Shown: in pieces, positions 18,728 through 27,747 of the stretch
How the letters are laid out: every line of letters begins with the position of its first letter
Position numbering within the stretch: the stretch's first letter is position 1
From: Mycolicibacterium setense
GTDB lineage: Bacteria; Actinomycetota; Actinomycetes; Mycobacteriales; Mycobacteriaceae
Reading direction: 5' to 3'
DNA: 64,000 nucleotides
NCBI RefSeq assembly: GCF_000805385.1
Contig: NZ_JTJW01000010.1
Coordinates: 620,001 to 684,000, forward strand
Translations under genes and position numbers: made by a program
Notes under the pieces: model-generated
Database searches by the model: none
Seen by the model: the letters and a program-made list of their open reading frames with translations, nothing else
What the model was told of the DNA's origin: nothing

Positions 18728-20251
18728 TCAGTTACTGTGACGGCGAACAATCGGGAACAAAACCGTGTCCCGAATAGACAACCCCGTCAACGCCATCAAC
18801 AAGCGATCGATGCCCATTCCGGTACCCGTGGTCGGCGGCATCGCATACTCCAATGCGGCCAGGAAATCGTCGTCGAGAACCATTGCCTCGTCATCGCCGG
18901 CCGCGGCCGCACGAGCCTGGGCCTCGAATCTCTCCCGCTGGATCACCGGGTCGACGAGTTCGGAATACCCCGTGGCGAGTTCGAAACGCCGCACGTAGAG
19001 GTCCCATTTCTCGGTCACGCCGGGGATGCTGCGGTGCGCCCGGGTCAGCGGCGAGGTCTCGACCGGGAAGTCGCGGACGAACGTAGGGGCCCACAACTTT
19101 TCACCGACAGTGTGTTCCCAGAGTTCCTCGACCAATTTACCGTGCCCGTAGCCACGATCCCGTGGAATCTCGAGCTCAAGCCCCTCGGCAATGCGCCACA
19201 AGTGATCCACCGATGTCTCAGGGGTGATCTCCTCGCCGAGCGCCTCCGACAGGGAGGGATACATTTCCAATGTCTCCCATTGCCCGTCGAGATCGTAGAT
19301 AGTGCCATCAGGCAATGGCACTTGACGCGTGCCGATGGCCTCGTCGGCAACTTCTTGAATAAGCTCCCGCGTGACAACCGCCGAATCGTTGTAGTCACCG
19401 TAGGCCTGATATGTCTCCAACATCGAGAATTCCGGTGAGTGCGTGGAATCGACACCTTCGTTGCGAAAGTTGCGATTCAACTCGAAAACTCGGTCAAATC
19501 CACCGACGATGCAGCGTTTGAGGAACAGTTCCGGCGCAATCCGCAGGTAAAGATCAACGTCGAGCGCATTGGAATGGGTGATGAACGGGCGCGCCGCCGC
19601 GCCGCCGGCCAGCGTCTGCAGCATCGGCGTCTCGACTTCGAGGAAACCGCGACGTTCCAGCGCAGAGCGAACGGCGCGGACGACCGCGACCCGCTGCCTC
19701 GCGACGCTGCGTGCCTCCGGCCGCACGATGAGGTCGACATAACGCTGACGGACGCGGGCCTCTTCGCTCATCTCCTTGTGAGCAACGGGAAGCGGCCGCA
19801 ACGCCTTGGCCGCCATCTGCCACGAATCGGCCAGCACCGACAGCTCACCGCGCTTGGAGCTGATCACCTCGCCGTGGACGAACACGATGTCGCCGAGATC
19901 GACGTCGGCCTTCCACGCGTCCAGCGACTCCTGCCCCACCTGGGCCAGGCTGATCATCGCCTGCAACTGGGTGCCGTCGCCCTCCTGCAGCGTCGCGAAA
20001 CACAATTTGCCGGAATTGCGCGCGAACACCACCCGGCCCGAGATGCCGACCATTTGGCCGGTCTGGGTGTCTGCGGCCAGATCCGGATAGGCCTCGCGCA
20101 GTTCGGCCAGCGAGTGCGTGCGTGGAACGGTCACCGGATAGGGTTCGCGGCCCTCTGCCAGCAGCCGCTCCCGCTTGGCCTGACGAATCCGGAACTGTTC
20201 GGGAAGGTCGGCCTGGGACTGGGACGCGTCGTCGCGATCGGCTGGGCTCAC
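18728..20251 (-). CDS. lysS: Lysyl-tRNA synthetase (class II)
   Basis: Charges tRNA-Lys. It is 507 residues from GTG 20251. An N-terminal OB-fold anticodon-binding domain precedes the class II catalytic core, with motif 2 'NFRNEGVDSTHSPEF' and motif 3 'GTGMGIDRLLMAL' close to the C terminus. The start is divergent from the D-serine-deaminase-like gene, only 23 bases away. An earlier in-frame start would overlap that gene and lacks support. Confidence 0.96.
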   Translation of the reverse strand: MSPADRDDASQSQADLPEQFRIRQAKRERLLAEGREPYPVTVPRTHSLAELREAYPDLAADTQTGQMVGISGRVVFARNSGKLCFATLQEGDGTQLQAMISLAQVGQESLDAWKADVDLGDIVFVHGEVISSKRGELSVLADSWQMAAKALRPLPVAHKEMSEEARVRQRYVDLIVRPEARSVARQRVAVVRAVRSALERRGFLEVETPMLQTLAGGAAARPFITHSNALDVDLYLRIAPELFLKRCIVGGFDRVFELNRNFRNEGVDSTHSPEFSMLETYQAYGDYNDSAVVTRELIQEVADEAIGTRQVPLPDGTIYDLDGQWETLEMYPSLSEALGEEITPETSVDHLWRIAEGLELEIPRDRGYGHGKLVEELWEHTVGEKLWAPTFVRDFPVETSPLTRAHRSIPGVTEKWDLYVRRFELATGYSELVDPVIQRERFEAQARAAAAGDDEAMVLDDDFLAALEYAMPPTTGTGMGIDRLLMALTGLSIRDTVLFPIVRRHSN

Positions 20252-20274
20252 AAAATGCCAGCTTAAATGAACAC

Positions 20275-21513
20275 GTGACCGCACAATTGCACGCCGACAA
20301 GGTGGCAGCACTCGACCACGAGCCGCTGGACTGGCGGTTCAAGGGCATCCCCACGTCCTGGTGGGGGCGGACTGCGGCCCAGGTCAGCTCGCTGCATCCG
20401 GCTTTCTTCGGCGATGGGCCGTCCGGTCCTTCCGGGCCGGTATGCGTTCTGCGGGAATCCGCGCTTGTGCACAACCTCACAACAATGGCGAATTGGTGTA
20501 CCGACCGCGGCGTCGAATTGGCGCCGCACGGCAAGACACATATGGCTCCGCAGCTCGTGGCCCGCCAGTTCGGCGCGGGTGCGTGCGCCGTCACCGCCGC
20601 CACCATCAGCCAGGTTCGGGTCTTCCGGGCCTTCGGCGTGAGCGATGTCGTGCTCGCCAACGAGGTCGTCGACCTCCCTGGCCTGGCCTGGCTGGCGGCC
20701 GAACTCGATGCGGACGCGGATTTCCACGTCGTCTGCTGGGTCGATTCGGTGGCCGGTGTCGAGTTGATGACGGCCGGGCTGGCCGGCGCACAGCGGCGTC
20801 TCGACGTGTGCGTCGAGGTCGGCATGGCCGGCGGACGGACCGGCTGCCGCACCGGGGCCGATATCGACGCAGTGGCCCGGGCGGCGGCGGCGAGTCCACG
20901 GCTGCGGCTGGTCGGGGTGGCCGGCTATGAGGCGTCCACCGGACAGGACGTCACCCCGGACGCCATCGCCGGGGTACGGGCCTACCTGCGGGACCTGCGC
21001 GCCACGACGGTGCGACTGGCCGGGCTGTTCGAGTCCGACACCGTGATCGTCACGGCCGGCGGCAGCACCTATCCCGACGAAGTTGCCGACGCGTTGGCCG
21101 GAGACTGGCCCGAGCAGATCTCGGTGCGCACGATCCTGCGGAGCGGGTGCTATCTCACCCACGACCACGGCCTCTATGCGCGGACCTCGCCGCTGCCGCT
21201 GCGGCCCGCGCTGGAGGTCTGGGCGCAGGTGGTGTCACGGCCCGAACCCGAGCTCGCGCTGGTGACGATGGGCCGTCGCGACGTGTCCTTCGACGCCGGC
21301 CTTCCGGTGCCGCTCAACCTGACCGGCAGCTCGGTGGTCAAGCTCAACGATCACCACGCCTTCGTCCGGCTGGCCGGTAACGACCAGGCTCCGGTGGGCT
21401 CATGGCTGCCGTTCGGAATCTCGCACCCGTGCACCACATTCGACAAGTGGCAGCTGATCCCGGTGCTCGACGACGAGGACCGGGTCAGCGGGCTGGTCCG
21501 GACGTACTTTTGA
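20275..21513 (+). CDS. PLP-dependent D-serine deaminase-like / D-threonine aldolase-like protein
   Basis: Fold-type III (alanine-racemase-like) PLP enzyme of 412 residues. The PLP Lys lies in 'LAPHGKTHMAPQL'. The C-terminal metal site expected in the DSD1 family is visible as His and Cys in 'GISHPCTTFDKW', with 'THDHGLY' before it. A lyase acting on D-amino or beta-hydroxy D-amino acids is likely; the exact substrate is not determined. GTG 20275 is the start, because a nearby ATG hits a stop at once. Its end overlaps the convergent coaX by 29 bases. Confidence 0.85.
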   Translation: MTAQLHADKVAALDHEPLDWRFKGIPTSWWGRTAAQVSSLHPAFFGDGPSGPSGPVCVLRESALVHNLTTMANWCTDRGVELAPHGKTHMAPQLVARQFGAGACAVTAATISQVRVFRAFGVSDVVLANEVVDLPGLAWLAAELDADADFHVVCWVDSVAGVELMTAGLAGAQRRLDVCVEVGMAGGRTGCRTGADIDAVARAAAASPRLRLVGVAGYEASTGQDVTPDAIAGVRAYLRDLRATTVRLAGLFESDTVIVTAGGSTYPDEVADALAGDWPEQISVRTILRSGCYLTHDHGLYARTSPLPLRPALEVWAQVVSRPEPELALVTMGRRDVSFDAGLPVPLNLTGSSVVKLNDHHAFVRLAGNDQAPVGSWLPFGISHPCTTFDKWQLIPVLDDEDRVSGLVRTYF

Positions 21514-22312
21514 GCCGGCCGCGCTGGCTGTCGCGGTTACGCTCGAACACCAGACGCAGGCCGTCGAGGGTGAGGTAAGGGTCGTAATGCTCGACGGTGC
21601 GCAGGTCGGGCAGCACCAACGGTGCGGTGTAGCCGGTGGCCACCACCGCTACGTCGCTGCCGGAGAACCCGTCGACGTCCTCACGGATCCGGTTGACCAG
21701 TCCGTCGACCAGTGCGGCGAATCCGAAAACCGCACCGGCCTGCATGCATTCGACGGTGTTCTTGCCGATCACCGAACGGGGACGGGTCAACTCGACGCGG
21801 CGCAGCGCGGCCGAGCGGGCGGCCGCGGCATCGGAGGACACCTGCACGCCCGGTGCGATGGCCCCACCCAGGAATTCGCCCTTGGCCGACACCACATCGA
21901 CGCAGATCGATGAACCGAAATCGACGACGATCGCCGCGGTGCCGTATTTGTGATAGGCCGCAAGGCAATTCACGATCCGGTCGGCGCCGACCTCTTTCGG
22001 GTTGTCGACCAACAACGGGATGCCGGTGCGCACGCCCGGCTCGATCAGCACATGCGGCACCGAAGGCCAGTACTGCTCCAGCATCAACCGCACCTCGTGC
22101 AATACCGAGGGCACGGTCGAAAGGGCGGTCGCACCTGTCAGTTCGTCGGCGGCATCACCGATCAGGCCGTCGATGGTGAGCGCCAACTCGTCGGCGGTCG
22201 CCTCGGACTCGGTGCGGATCCGCCACTGCTGCACCACGTTCGCGTGATCTCCCGAACCGGAGACCAGCCCGACGATGGTGTGGGTGTTACGGACGTCGAT
22301 GGCGAGCAGCAT
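21485..22312 (-). CDS. coaX: Type III pantothenate kinase
   Basis: First step of coenzyme A synthesis from pantothenate. It is 275 residues of the ASKHA fold: phosphate-1 loop 'LLAIDVRNTHTIVGL', 'KEVGADRIVNCLAA', and 'IVVDFGSSICVDVVS' with the catalytic Asp. ATG 22312 shares one base with the panD stop. It is the last gene of the long ftsH-folate-pantothenate operon, so pantothenate-making and -using steps are made together. Confidence 0.95.
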   Translation of the reverse strand: MLLAIDVRNTHTIVGLVSGSGDHANVVQQWRIRTESEATADELALTIDGLIGDAADELTGATALSTVPSVLHEVRLMLEQYWPSVPHVLIEPGVRTGIPLLVDNPKEVGADRIVNCLAAYHKYGTAAIVVDFGSSICVDVVSAKGEFLGGAIAPGVQVSSDAAAARSAALRRVELTRPRSVIGKNTVECMQAGAVFGFAALVDGLVNRIREDVDGFSGSDVAVVATGYTAPLVLPDLRTVEHYDPYLTLDGLRLVFERNRDSQRGRLKSTSGPAR

Positions 22313-22728
22313 TATCGCGGCGACATCAGTTCGGATGCGTCCTCCGGGACGTACGCCGGATCATGGCCGTGTTCGCCGAGGTCGATCTGCTTGTTGTCGG
22401 CGTCCACGAACACGATCCGTGGCCGGTAGGCGTGCGCCTCGGCGTCCTCCATCACGCCGTAGGCGATCAGGATGACCAGATCGCCCGGGTGGATGAGATG
22501 TGCTGCCGCACCGTTGATCCCGATCACCCCGGTGCCGCGCTCGCCGGTGATGGCGTACGTCACCAGCCGGGCACCGTTGTCGATGTCGACGATCGTCACC
22601 TGCTCGCCTTCGAGCAGATCGGCCGCCTCCATCAGATCGGCGTCGATGGTCACCGAGCCCACATAGTGCAGGTCGGCCTGCGTCACCGTGGCGCGGTGAA
22701 TCTTGGATTTCAGCATGGTGCGCTGCAT
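22312..22728 (-). CDS. panD: Aspartate 1-decarboxylase (pyruvoyl-type proenzyme)
   Basis: Makes beta-alanine for pantothenate. It is 138 residues. The autocleavage site Gly24-Ser25 ('HYVGSVTI') is present; cleavage turns Ser25 into the pyruvoyl group. 'TYAITGERGTGVIGING' and 'HLIHPGDLVILIAYG' are the conserved core. The C-terminal tail after 'HGHDPAYVPED' is the flexible end known in mycobacterial PanD. It overlaps panC and coaX by one base each. Confidence 0.96.
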   Translation of the reverse strand: MQRTMLKSKIHRATVTQADLHYVGSVTIDADLMEAADLLEGEQVTIVDIDNGARLVTYAITGERGTGVIGINGAAAHLIHPGDLVILIAYGVMEDAEAHAYRPRIVFVDADNKQIDLGEHGHDPAYVPEDASELMSPR

Positions 22729-23672
22729 CAGTTCCTCCAGGGCAGTTCGTGATTGTCGCCGTCGCCGACGCGAGGGTGTCCGTCGATTCCGGCGGACGCC
22801 CCGATGTCGATAGAGATGTTGTCCAGCAGTCGGGTTCGGCCCAGGCGGGCGGCCACCAGCAGCCGGGCCTGGCCTTCACCCGGCGCGGGGCCCAGCAGCG
22901 GGTCGCGCACTTCCAGGTAGTCGATGCCGATCGCGGGGACTTCGTCGAGCACCGCCCGGGCCGCATCGATGGCCGCCGATGCGCCGCCCGCGGCGGCGTA
23001 CTTGCCGGCCAGCAGGGCTGCCGACAACGCTCCGGCCTGTTCACGCTCGTCGGCGTCGAGGTAGCGATTGCGGGACGACATCGCCAGGCCGTCGGATTCC
23101 CGCACGATGGGAACGCCGACGATCTGTACGTCGACGTTGAGATCGGCGACCATCTGGCGGATCAATGCCAGTTGCTGATAGTCCTTTTCGCCGAAGAACG
23201 CCCGATCGGGCCGGACGATCTGCAGCAGCTTGAGTACGACGGTCAGCACGCCCGCGAAATGGCCGGGACGCGACGCGCCCTCCAGCTCGCCACCGACAGG
23301 TCCTGGTTGCACACTGGTCCGCGGACCATCCGGGTACATCGCCGAACCTGTTGGAGTGAAAGCGATCTCGACCTCTTCGGCACGCAGCGCGGACAGATCA
23401 TCGTCGAGGGTGCGAGGGTAGGCGTCGAGATCCTCCCCCGCCCCGAACTGCAGCGGGTTGACGAAGATCGACACCACCACGACCGCACCGGGAACCCGCT
23501 TGGCCGCACGGATCAGCGTCAGATGCCCCTCGTGCAGCGCACCCATCGTGGGCACGAGGGTGACCCGCCGGCCGCTGGTGCGCAGGGCCCGAGTGACCGC
23601 TGCGACATCGGCAGGTGATGAATAGACGTTCAGCTCACCGGCGACGAACTTTGGCGTCTTGCTATGGGTCAT
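22728..23672 (-). CDS. panC: Pantothenate synthetase
   Basis: Joins pantoate and beta-alanine using ATP. It is 314 residues. Nucleotidyl-transferase HIGH-type motif 'PTMGALHEGHLTLIR', 'FGEKDYQQLALIRQM', and the KMSKS-equivalent 'AMSSRNRYL' are all present. ATG 23672 overlaps the preceding DUF2520 gene by 4 bases, and its stop shares a base with panD. Confidence 0.96.
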   Translation of the reverse strand: MTHSKTPKFVAGELNVYSSPADVAAVTRALRTSGRRVTLVPTMGALHEGHLTLIRAAKRVPGAVVVVSIFVNPLQFGAGEDLDAYPRTLDDDLSALRAEEVEIAFTPTGSAMYPDGPRTSVQPGPVGGELEGASRPGHFAGVLTVVLKLLQIVRPDRAFFGEKDYQQLALIRQMVADLNVDVQIVGVPIVRESDGLAMSSRNRYLDADEREQAGALSAALLAGKYAAAGGASAAIDAARAVLDEVPAIGIDYLEVRDPLLGPAPGEGQARLLVAARLGRTRLLDNISIDIGASAGIDGHPRVGDGDNHELPWRN

Positions 23673-24637
23673 CCTTGACTCGTTTCAGGGCTGGTTTCCG
23701 GGCCTGCTTCCAAAACCGCGACCACGTCCGCGGGCGCATGGGCACGTTGGGCGGTACGCAACGAATCGGCCCGATATGCCTGGGCCAGTTGCGAATCCAA
23801 TGCGCGCAGAGCAGACAGATGCGCAGCCACCGCCGCGGCGTCACCGCGCGCGACCGGCCCGGTCAACGCGGCCTGGCCGCGTTGCAGCGCGTTCTCCAGC
23901 GCGGCCCGGGCCAGCGGGCCCACCACCCGCTCCGCCAGACCGCCGGGCGCATCGCCGACGAGTTCCTGACCCAGCAGCTCCTGCCCGCGCAGGGAGGCAC
24001 GCAGTGTGTCGACGGCATCGAGCAACAAGGTGACCAGGTGGTTGCTGGCATGCGCCAGCGCCGCGTGATACTGCGTCCGCGCGTGTTCCGGTACCCGGAA
24101 CGGCTCGCCGCCGATCTCCAGCACCAGCGATTGTCCGATCGCGTAACCCACCTCGTCGGCCGCGGTGATGCCGAAGCATGCATCGGGCAGCCGCGCGATG
24201 TCCTCGTCGGCGCCGGTGAACGTCATCGCCGGGTGGATGGCCAGTGGAATGCACCCCAGCTCGGTCAGCGGGGCCAGTACAGCGACCCCGTTCGCACCGG
24301 AGGTGTGCACCACGATCGTGCCGGGCCGCACCACACCGGTGGTGGCCAGCCCGGACACGAGCGACGGCAGCTCGGCGTCGGGGACCGTCAGGAGCAGCAG
24401 TTCAGCCCGCTGCGCCACATCGGGAACGGGCAGGATCGAGGTCTCGGGCAGTCGGCGCTGAGCCCGCGACCGCGACTCCCAGGAGATCGCGCTGCAGGCC
24501 ACCACCACGTGCTCGACACGCTCGAGGGCATAGCCGAGCGCCGTACCCACCCGACCAGCCGAAATGATGCCGACGCTGAGCCTGGCGGGACGCAATCCCT
24601 CAGGTGGGGACCACCCGTTTGCAGGGGGCTGCTCCAT
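23669..24637 (-). CDS. Rossmann-like / DUF2520 oxidoreductase (Rv3603c-like)
   Basis: About 322 residues. An N-terminal NAD(P)-binding Rossmann segment ('SVGIISAGRVGTALG') is followed by 'LLLLTVPDAEL', 'HTSGANG', 'AIHPAMTFTG', and the all-helical DUF2520 domain ('AALAHASNHLVTLLLDAV'), a layout like ketopantoate and pyrroline-5-carboxylate reductases. The gene overlaps panC by 4 bases, so a NADPH ketopantoate reductase role in pantothenate synthesis is a context-based inference. ATG 24637 is preferred; a GTG 15 bases upstream also fits. Confidence 0.85.
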   Translation of the reverse strand: MEQPPANGWSPPEGLRPARLSVGIISAGRVGTALGYALERVEHVVVACSAISWESRSRAQRRLPETSILPVPDVAQRAELLLLTVPDAELPSLVSGLATTGVVRPGTIVVHTSGANGVAVLAPLTELGCIPLAIHPAMTFTGADEDIARLPDACFGITAADEVGYAIGQSLVLEIGGEPFRVPEHARTQYHAALAHASNHLVTLLLDAVDTLRASLRGQELLGQELVGDAPGGLAERVVGPLARAALENALQRGQAALTGPVARGDAAAVAAHLSALRALDSQLAQAYRADSLRTAQRAHAPADVVAVLEAGPETSPETSQG

Positions 24638-24716
24638 CGCAGACGACCTCACAGGTTGAATAGCTTCTCGTTCCAGTCCCGCGTTGCGGGTACCGGACGG
24701 TCGTCACGAGACTAGC

Positions 24717-26288
24717 TCACTCCTCGCGACGCCTGCGACGCCCGCCTTCAGCAGGGGCGGAGCGAAACCGTGCGAGCAGCTCATTCACCGACTGCCCGTC
24801 GGCATGGTGCCCGTTCGGCGGCTCGGGCTCGTCGTCGCTGCGGTGCCGTGAAGCCCGCCGGGGCGGCTCGGGCGGCTGCGAGGATTCGGTGGCCAATGCC
24901 GGAGACGCCGGGGCCGGGAACGGGTTGGCCGCGGCGGCCTCGGCTGCGGCGGAATGACGACCGCGGGGCGGCTCAGGGGCTTGGCCCGCAGACATCGCCG
25001 GGGCCGGAGCCGGCTCAGGCGTGGGCTCAGGCGCCGGTTCGGGCTTGGACGCAGGCGTTGCCGACGGTGCCGATTCCGGTGCCCGGCGCCTGCCGACATA
25101 CTCCGTCGAGGTGCCGTTCTGGGCCTGCGGAGCAGACCAGTTGCTACCGGGGACACCCGCGGGAATCCACTGACCCTCGGCGGGGGCCGGTTGCCAACCC
25201 GTGGCCGCGGGTTCGGCGGCCGGCGCAGGCGTGCTTGCCGGCTCGGGTTCCGGAGCTTCGATCGTGGGCGACGGCTGCATCGGTGGCATCGCCGGTGGCG
25301 GCGGGGGTGGCGCCCACGTCGACGGCGGCTCGGGCCGCGATTCGGGTTGAGGTTGAGGTTGCGGCTCCGGACGCGACACCGGCTGTGGTTCAGGCCGGGG
25401 CTGTGGTTCAGGCCGGGGCTGTGGTTCAGGCTGAGGTTCCGGACGCGACACCGGCTGCGGCTCCGGCCGCGACACTGGTTGCGGTTCCGGACGGAACAGG
25501 GGTTGCGGCTCCGGCCGAAGCTGGGGCTCCTGCCGCCGCGGGCCCTCCTGCTGACGGGCAGGTTCCTGCTGACGGGGCGGCTCCTGCTGGCGGGGCGACT
25601 CCTGCTGGCGCCGGCGGCGACGGGGCTGCTCGTTGGCCGGCACCGGGCGCGACGGCAGCCGATGCGCACCACCGGAGTTGACCCAGTCGTTCTCCGGCGG
25701 GTGCGGCTCGGCCGGGACATCGATGATCGGGCTTTCCTCGGTACGCGACGACCGGATGTCGGTGACCTCGACCGGTGGCACATCAAGACGGCTGGCCGTC
25801 ACCCGTCCTGCCGTGCGCACGGCACTCTTGTCGGTCTCCAGGGCCGGCCGGTGCACCAGATCGGTGTCGAACAGGATCTCCAGATTCGCCCGCAACGCGG
25901 CCAGCTCGGAACGCAGCGCAGCAACCTCGTCGGCGGCCTGGGCGCGCAGCTCGGAGGCGAGCTCCCGGCGCAGCTGGGTCTCGACGGTCAGCTCGTACTC
26001 TCGCCGCGCCGAGATCTCCCGATCCAGCTGCAGGTCGTAGACGAACTTCAGATCCCGGGCCTTCGCCTGGTCCAGGTCGCTCTGGCGCCGGTAGATCACG
26101 GAGACGAACGCGGCCACCACCGCGGCCCACAGGGCCAGGATGACGGCGAGCTTCAGCAACTCGACGCGATCGGTGAACACCAGTGCGGAGCTGGCCAGAA
26201 TCGCGAGCACCAGCAATACCGTCAAAAGCAGCCAGCCCGGCCTTCGGCCGCCGCGCCGTGGCCGACCACCGCGGGGCAGAACGGTCAT
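24717..26288 (-). CDS. DUF6779-type membrane protein with Pro/Glu/Gln repeat tail (Rv3604c-like)
   Basis: A 523-residue protein with two N-terminal transmembrane helices (about 18-36 and 44-62), then a charged coiled-coil region ('AADEVAALRSELAALRANL', about 105-125) and a very long low-complexity tail. The middle (about residues 220-330) has imperfect repeats of 'RPEPQPVS' and 'RQQEP' type, followed by Pro/Ala-rich sequence and a basic end 'GGRRRRREE'. Function unknown. It lies between DUF3180 and DUF2520 genes with gaps of 78-79 bases. Repeat number probably varies between strains. Confidence 0.82.
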   Translation of the reverse strand: MTVLPRGGRPRRGGRRPGWLLLTVLLVLAILASSALVFTDRVELLKLAVILALWAAVVAAFVSVIYRRQSDLDQAKARDLKFVYDLQLDREISARREYELTVETQLRRELASELRAQAADEVAALRSELAALRANLEILFDTDLVHRPALETDKSAVRTAGRVTASRLDVPPVEVTDIRSSRTEESPIIDVPAEPHPPENDWVNSGGAHRLPSRPVPANEQPRRRRRQQESPRQQEPPRQQEPARQQEGPRRQEPQLRPEPQPLFRPEPQPVSRPEPQPVSRPEPQPEPQPRPEPQPRPEPQPVSRPEPQPQPQPESRPEPPSTWAPPPPPPAMPPMQPSPTIEAPEPEPASTPAPAAEPAATGWQPAPAEGQWIPAGVPGSNWSAPQAQNGTSTEYVGRRRAPESAPSATPASKPEPAPEPTPEPAPAPAMSAGQAPEPPRGRHSAAAEAAAANPFPAPASPALATESSQPPEPPRRASRHRSDDEPEPPNGHHADGQSVNELLARFRSAPAEGGRRRRREE

Positions 26289-26366
26289 GCGCCGACTGTA
26301 CCCGTCACAGGTCATCTAGCCTGGCGACCGCTGCGGCGATTCGGCCAACTACCGCAGGTAATCGGT

Positions 26367-26843
26367 TCACTCGGTCGCAGTGTCCCCGTTGTCCGGCGGT
26401 TCCTCGGGAGACTTGCAGCAGTGCTGCAGCCACACCGCCGCGACAGCCAGCGCCAGGGCGCTGACCGCCGCCACCGCCACGCCGGGGGTGTCCTGACCGG
26501 CTACCCGCAGCGCACCGCGCCGCGGCAGCAGGTACACCAGGACGCCGATCCACCAGCCGGCGGTGACGGCGCCCACCCAGGCCGAAGCCTTGGCGATCAC
26601 CACCGACCGGGCCACCGTGAGTGGGTGCAGCCGGCCCGCGCCGACCCCGATCTGCCCGTCACTGATCTTGGCCCGCACGTAGAACGCCCAACCCGCCTCG
26701 GCGAGAGCGACCGCCAGCAACGAAAGTCCGGTCCACACGGTCAACGGCGGGAACCACCGGTAGAGCACCCCGATGAGCAGGTAGCCGACGATCGCGACGA
26801 CGACGACCGTGCCGGCCAGGTCACGCTTGCGGGTGGGGCCCAT
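26367..26843 (-). CDS. DUF3180 membrane protein (Rv3605c-like)
   Basis: A 158-residue integral membrane protein with four hydrophobic segments (about 12-29, 36-55, 84-104, 118-140). It includes the recognisable 'LHPLTVARSVVIAKASAW', and has a short acidic tail after 'CCKSP'. Function unknown; the family regularly follows folK in actinobacteria. ATG 26843 shares one base with the folK stop, so it is translationally coupled to the folate genes. Confidence 0.88.
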   Translation of the reverse strand: MGPTRKRDLAGTVVVVAIVGYLLIGVLYRWFPPLTVWTGLSLLAVALAEAGWAFYVRAKISDGQIGVGAGRLHPLTVARSVVIAKASAWVGAVTAGWWIGVLVYLLPRRGALRVAGQDTPGVAVAAVSALALAVAAVWLQHCCKSPEEPPDNGDTATE

Positions 26844-27379
26844 CAGTCCGTCACCGGTTCCGTGCGGAAGTCCAGCGCCAGATCGGTCCGCCTGACTCCG
26901 GCGCGTTCGGCGGGGTCGATCTCCTCCAGCAAGTGCGCCACCCGCCGCCTCCGGCCGACCACGGTCAGGGTGGCCTCCGGATCCACCGCCAGCCACGGGA
27001 TCAGGACGAACGCGCGCAGATGGGCAAGCGGGTGCGGCAACGTCAGCTCATCGTCGCGGGAAAACACCTCGACATCGCCGTCATGGCAGGTGACCAGATC
27101 GACGTCGAGGGTGCGCGGGCCCCACTTCTGTTCCCGGACCCGGTCCGCCTCCTGCTCCAGTTGCCTGCCGCGTCGCAGCCAGCCGTGACAGTCGAGGGCC
27201 GGGTCGTCGGCCATCACCACGGCGTTCAGGAACGGGCCCTGCTCCACACCGCCCCACGCATCCGTCTCGAACACCGGCGACACCGCGCGCACGGCGGGCC
27301 CGAGACCGTCGACCACCGACTGCAACCGGGCCAACCGGTCGCCGAGATTCGACCCGATCGAAAGCACCGTGGACGTCAC
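26843..27379 (-). CDS. folK: 6-hydroxymethyl-7,8-dihydropterin pyrophosphokinase
   Basis: Transfers pyrophosphate from ATP to hydroxymethyl-dihydropterin in folate synthesis. It is 178 residues. Signatures: 'VLSIGSNLGDRLARL' at the N terminus, 'PFLNAVV', and the family pattern 'KWGPRTLDVDLV' with the two catalytic Asp. It starts 4 bases inside folB and shares a base with the DUF3180 gene. Confidence 0.96.
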   Translation of the reverse strand: MTSTVLSIGSNLGDRLARLQSVVDGLGPAVRAVSPVFETDAWGGVEQGPFLNAVVMADDPALDCHGWLRRGRQLEQEADRVREQKWGPRTLDVDLVTCHDGDVEVFSRDDELTLPHPLAHLRAFVLIPWLAVDPEATLTVVGRRRRVAHLLEEIDPAERAGVRRTDLALDFRTEPVTD

Positions 27380-27747
27380 AGGGCACCTCGTCTGGACCGG
27401 CGGGCCACGACCGCGACATCGTCGAACGTCAACGGAATGGGTGCGCTGGGCTTGTGCACGACGACCTCGACCGCGTGCAGACGCTCGTCGGCCATGATGG
27501 CGTCGGCGATCTCGGCCGAGACCGTCTCGATCAAATTGCGGGGCGGTCCGGCGACGATGTCAGCGGCCCGCTGTGCCAGTGCGCCGTAGTCGAGGGTGTC
27601 GGCGAGATCATCGGTGGCCGCCGCCCGACGGAGATCCACCCACGCCGTGATGTCGACGACAAACTCCTGACCGTCGCGCCGCTCATGGTCGAACACACCG
27701 TGATTGCCCCGAACCCGCAAGCCGCGCAACTCAATTCGATCAGCCAA
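27376..27747 (-). CDS. folB: Dihydroneopterin aldolase
   Basis: Cleaves dihydroneopterin to hydroxymethyl-dihydropterin. It is 123 residues. 'GNHGVFDHERRDGQEF' (active-site Glu and Tyr/His region), 'LIETVSAEIADAI' and 'VVVHKPSAPIP' with the catalytic Lys are all visible. No ATG fits; TTG 27747 is chosen because GGAGG lies 5 bases upstream and it gives the same 'MADRIELRGL' start as the M. tuberculosis protein. It overlaps folP by 8 bases. Confidence 0.94.
   Translation of the reverse strand: MADRIELRGLRVRGNHGVFDHERRDGQEFVVDITAWVDLRRAAATDDLADTLDYGALAQRAADIVAGPPRNLIETVSAEIADAIMADERLHAVEVVVHKPSAPIPLTFDDVAVVARRSRRGAL

Noticed and set aside
24954..27188. Long + strand open frame rich in Arg and Leu opposite the DUF6779 and DUF3180 genes
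   Set aside because: Mirror of the Pro/Glu/Gln repeat DNA; no ribosome site and no domain.
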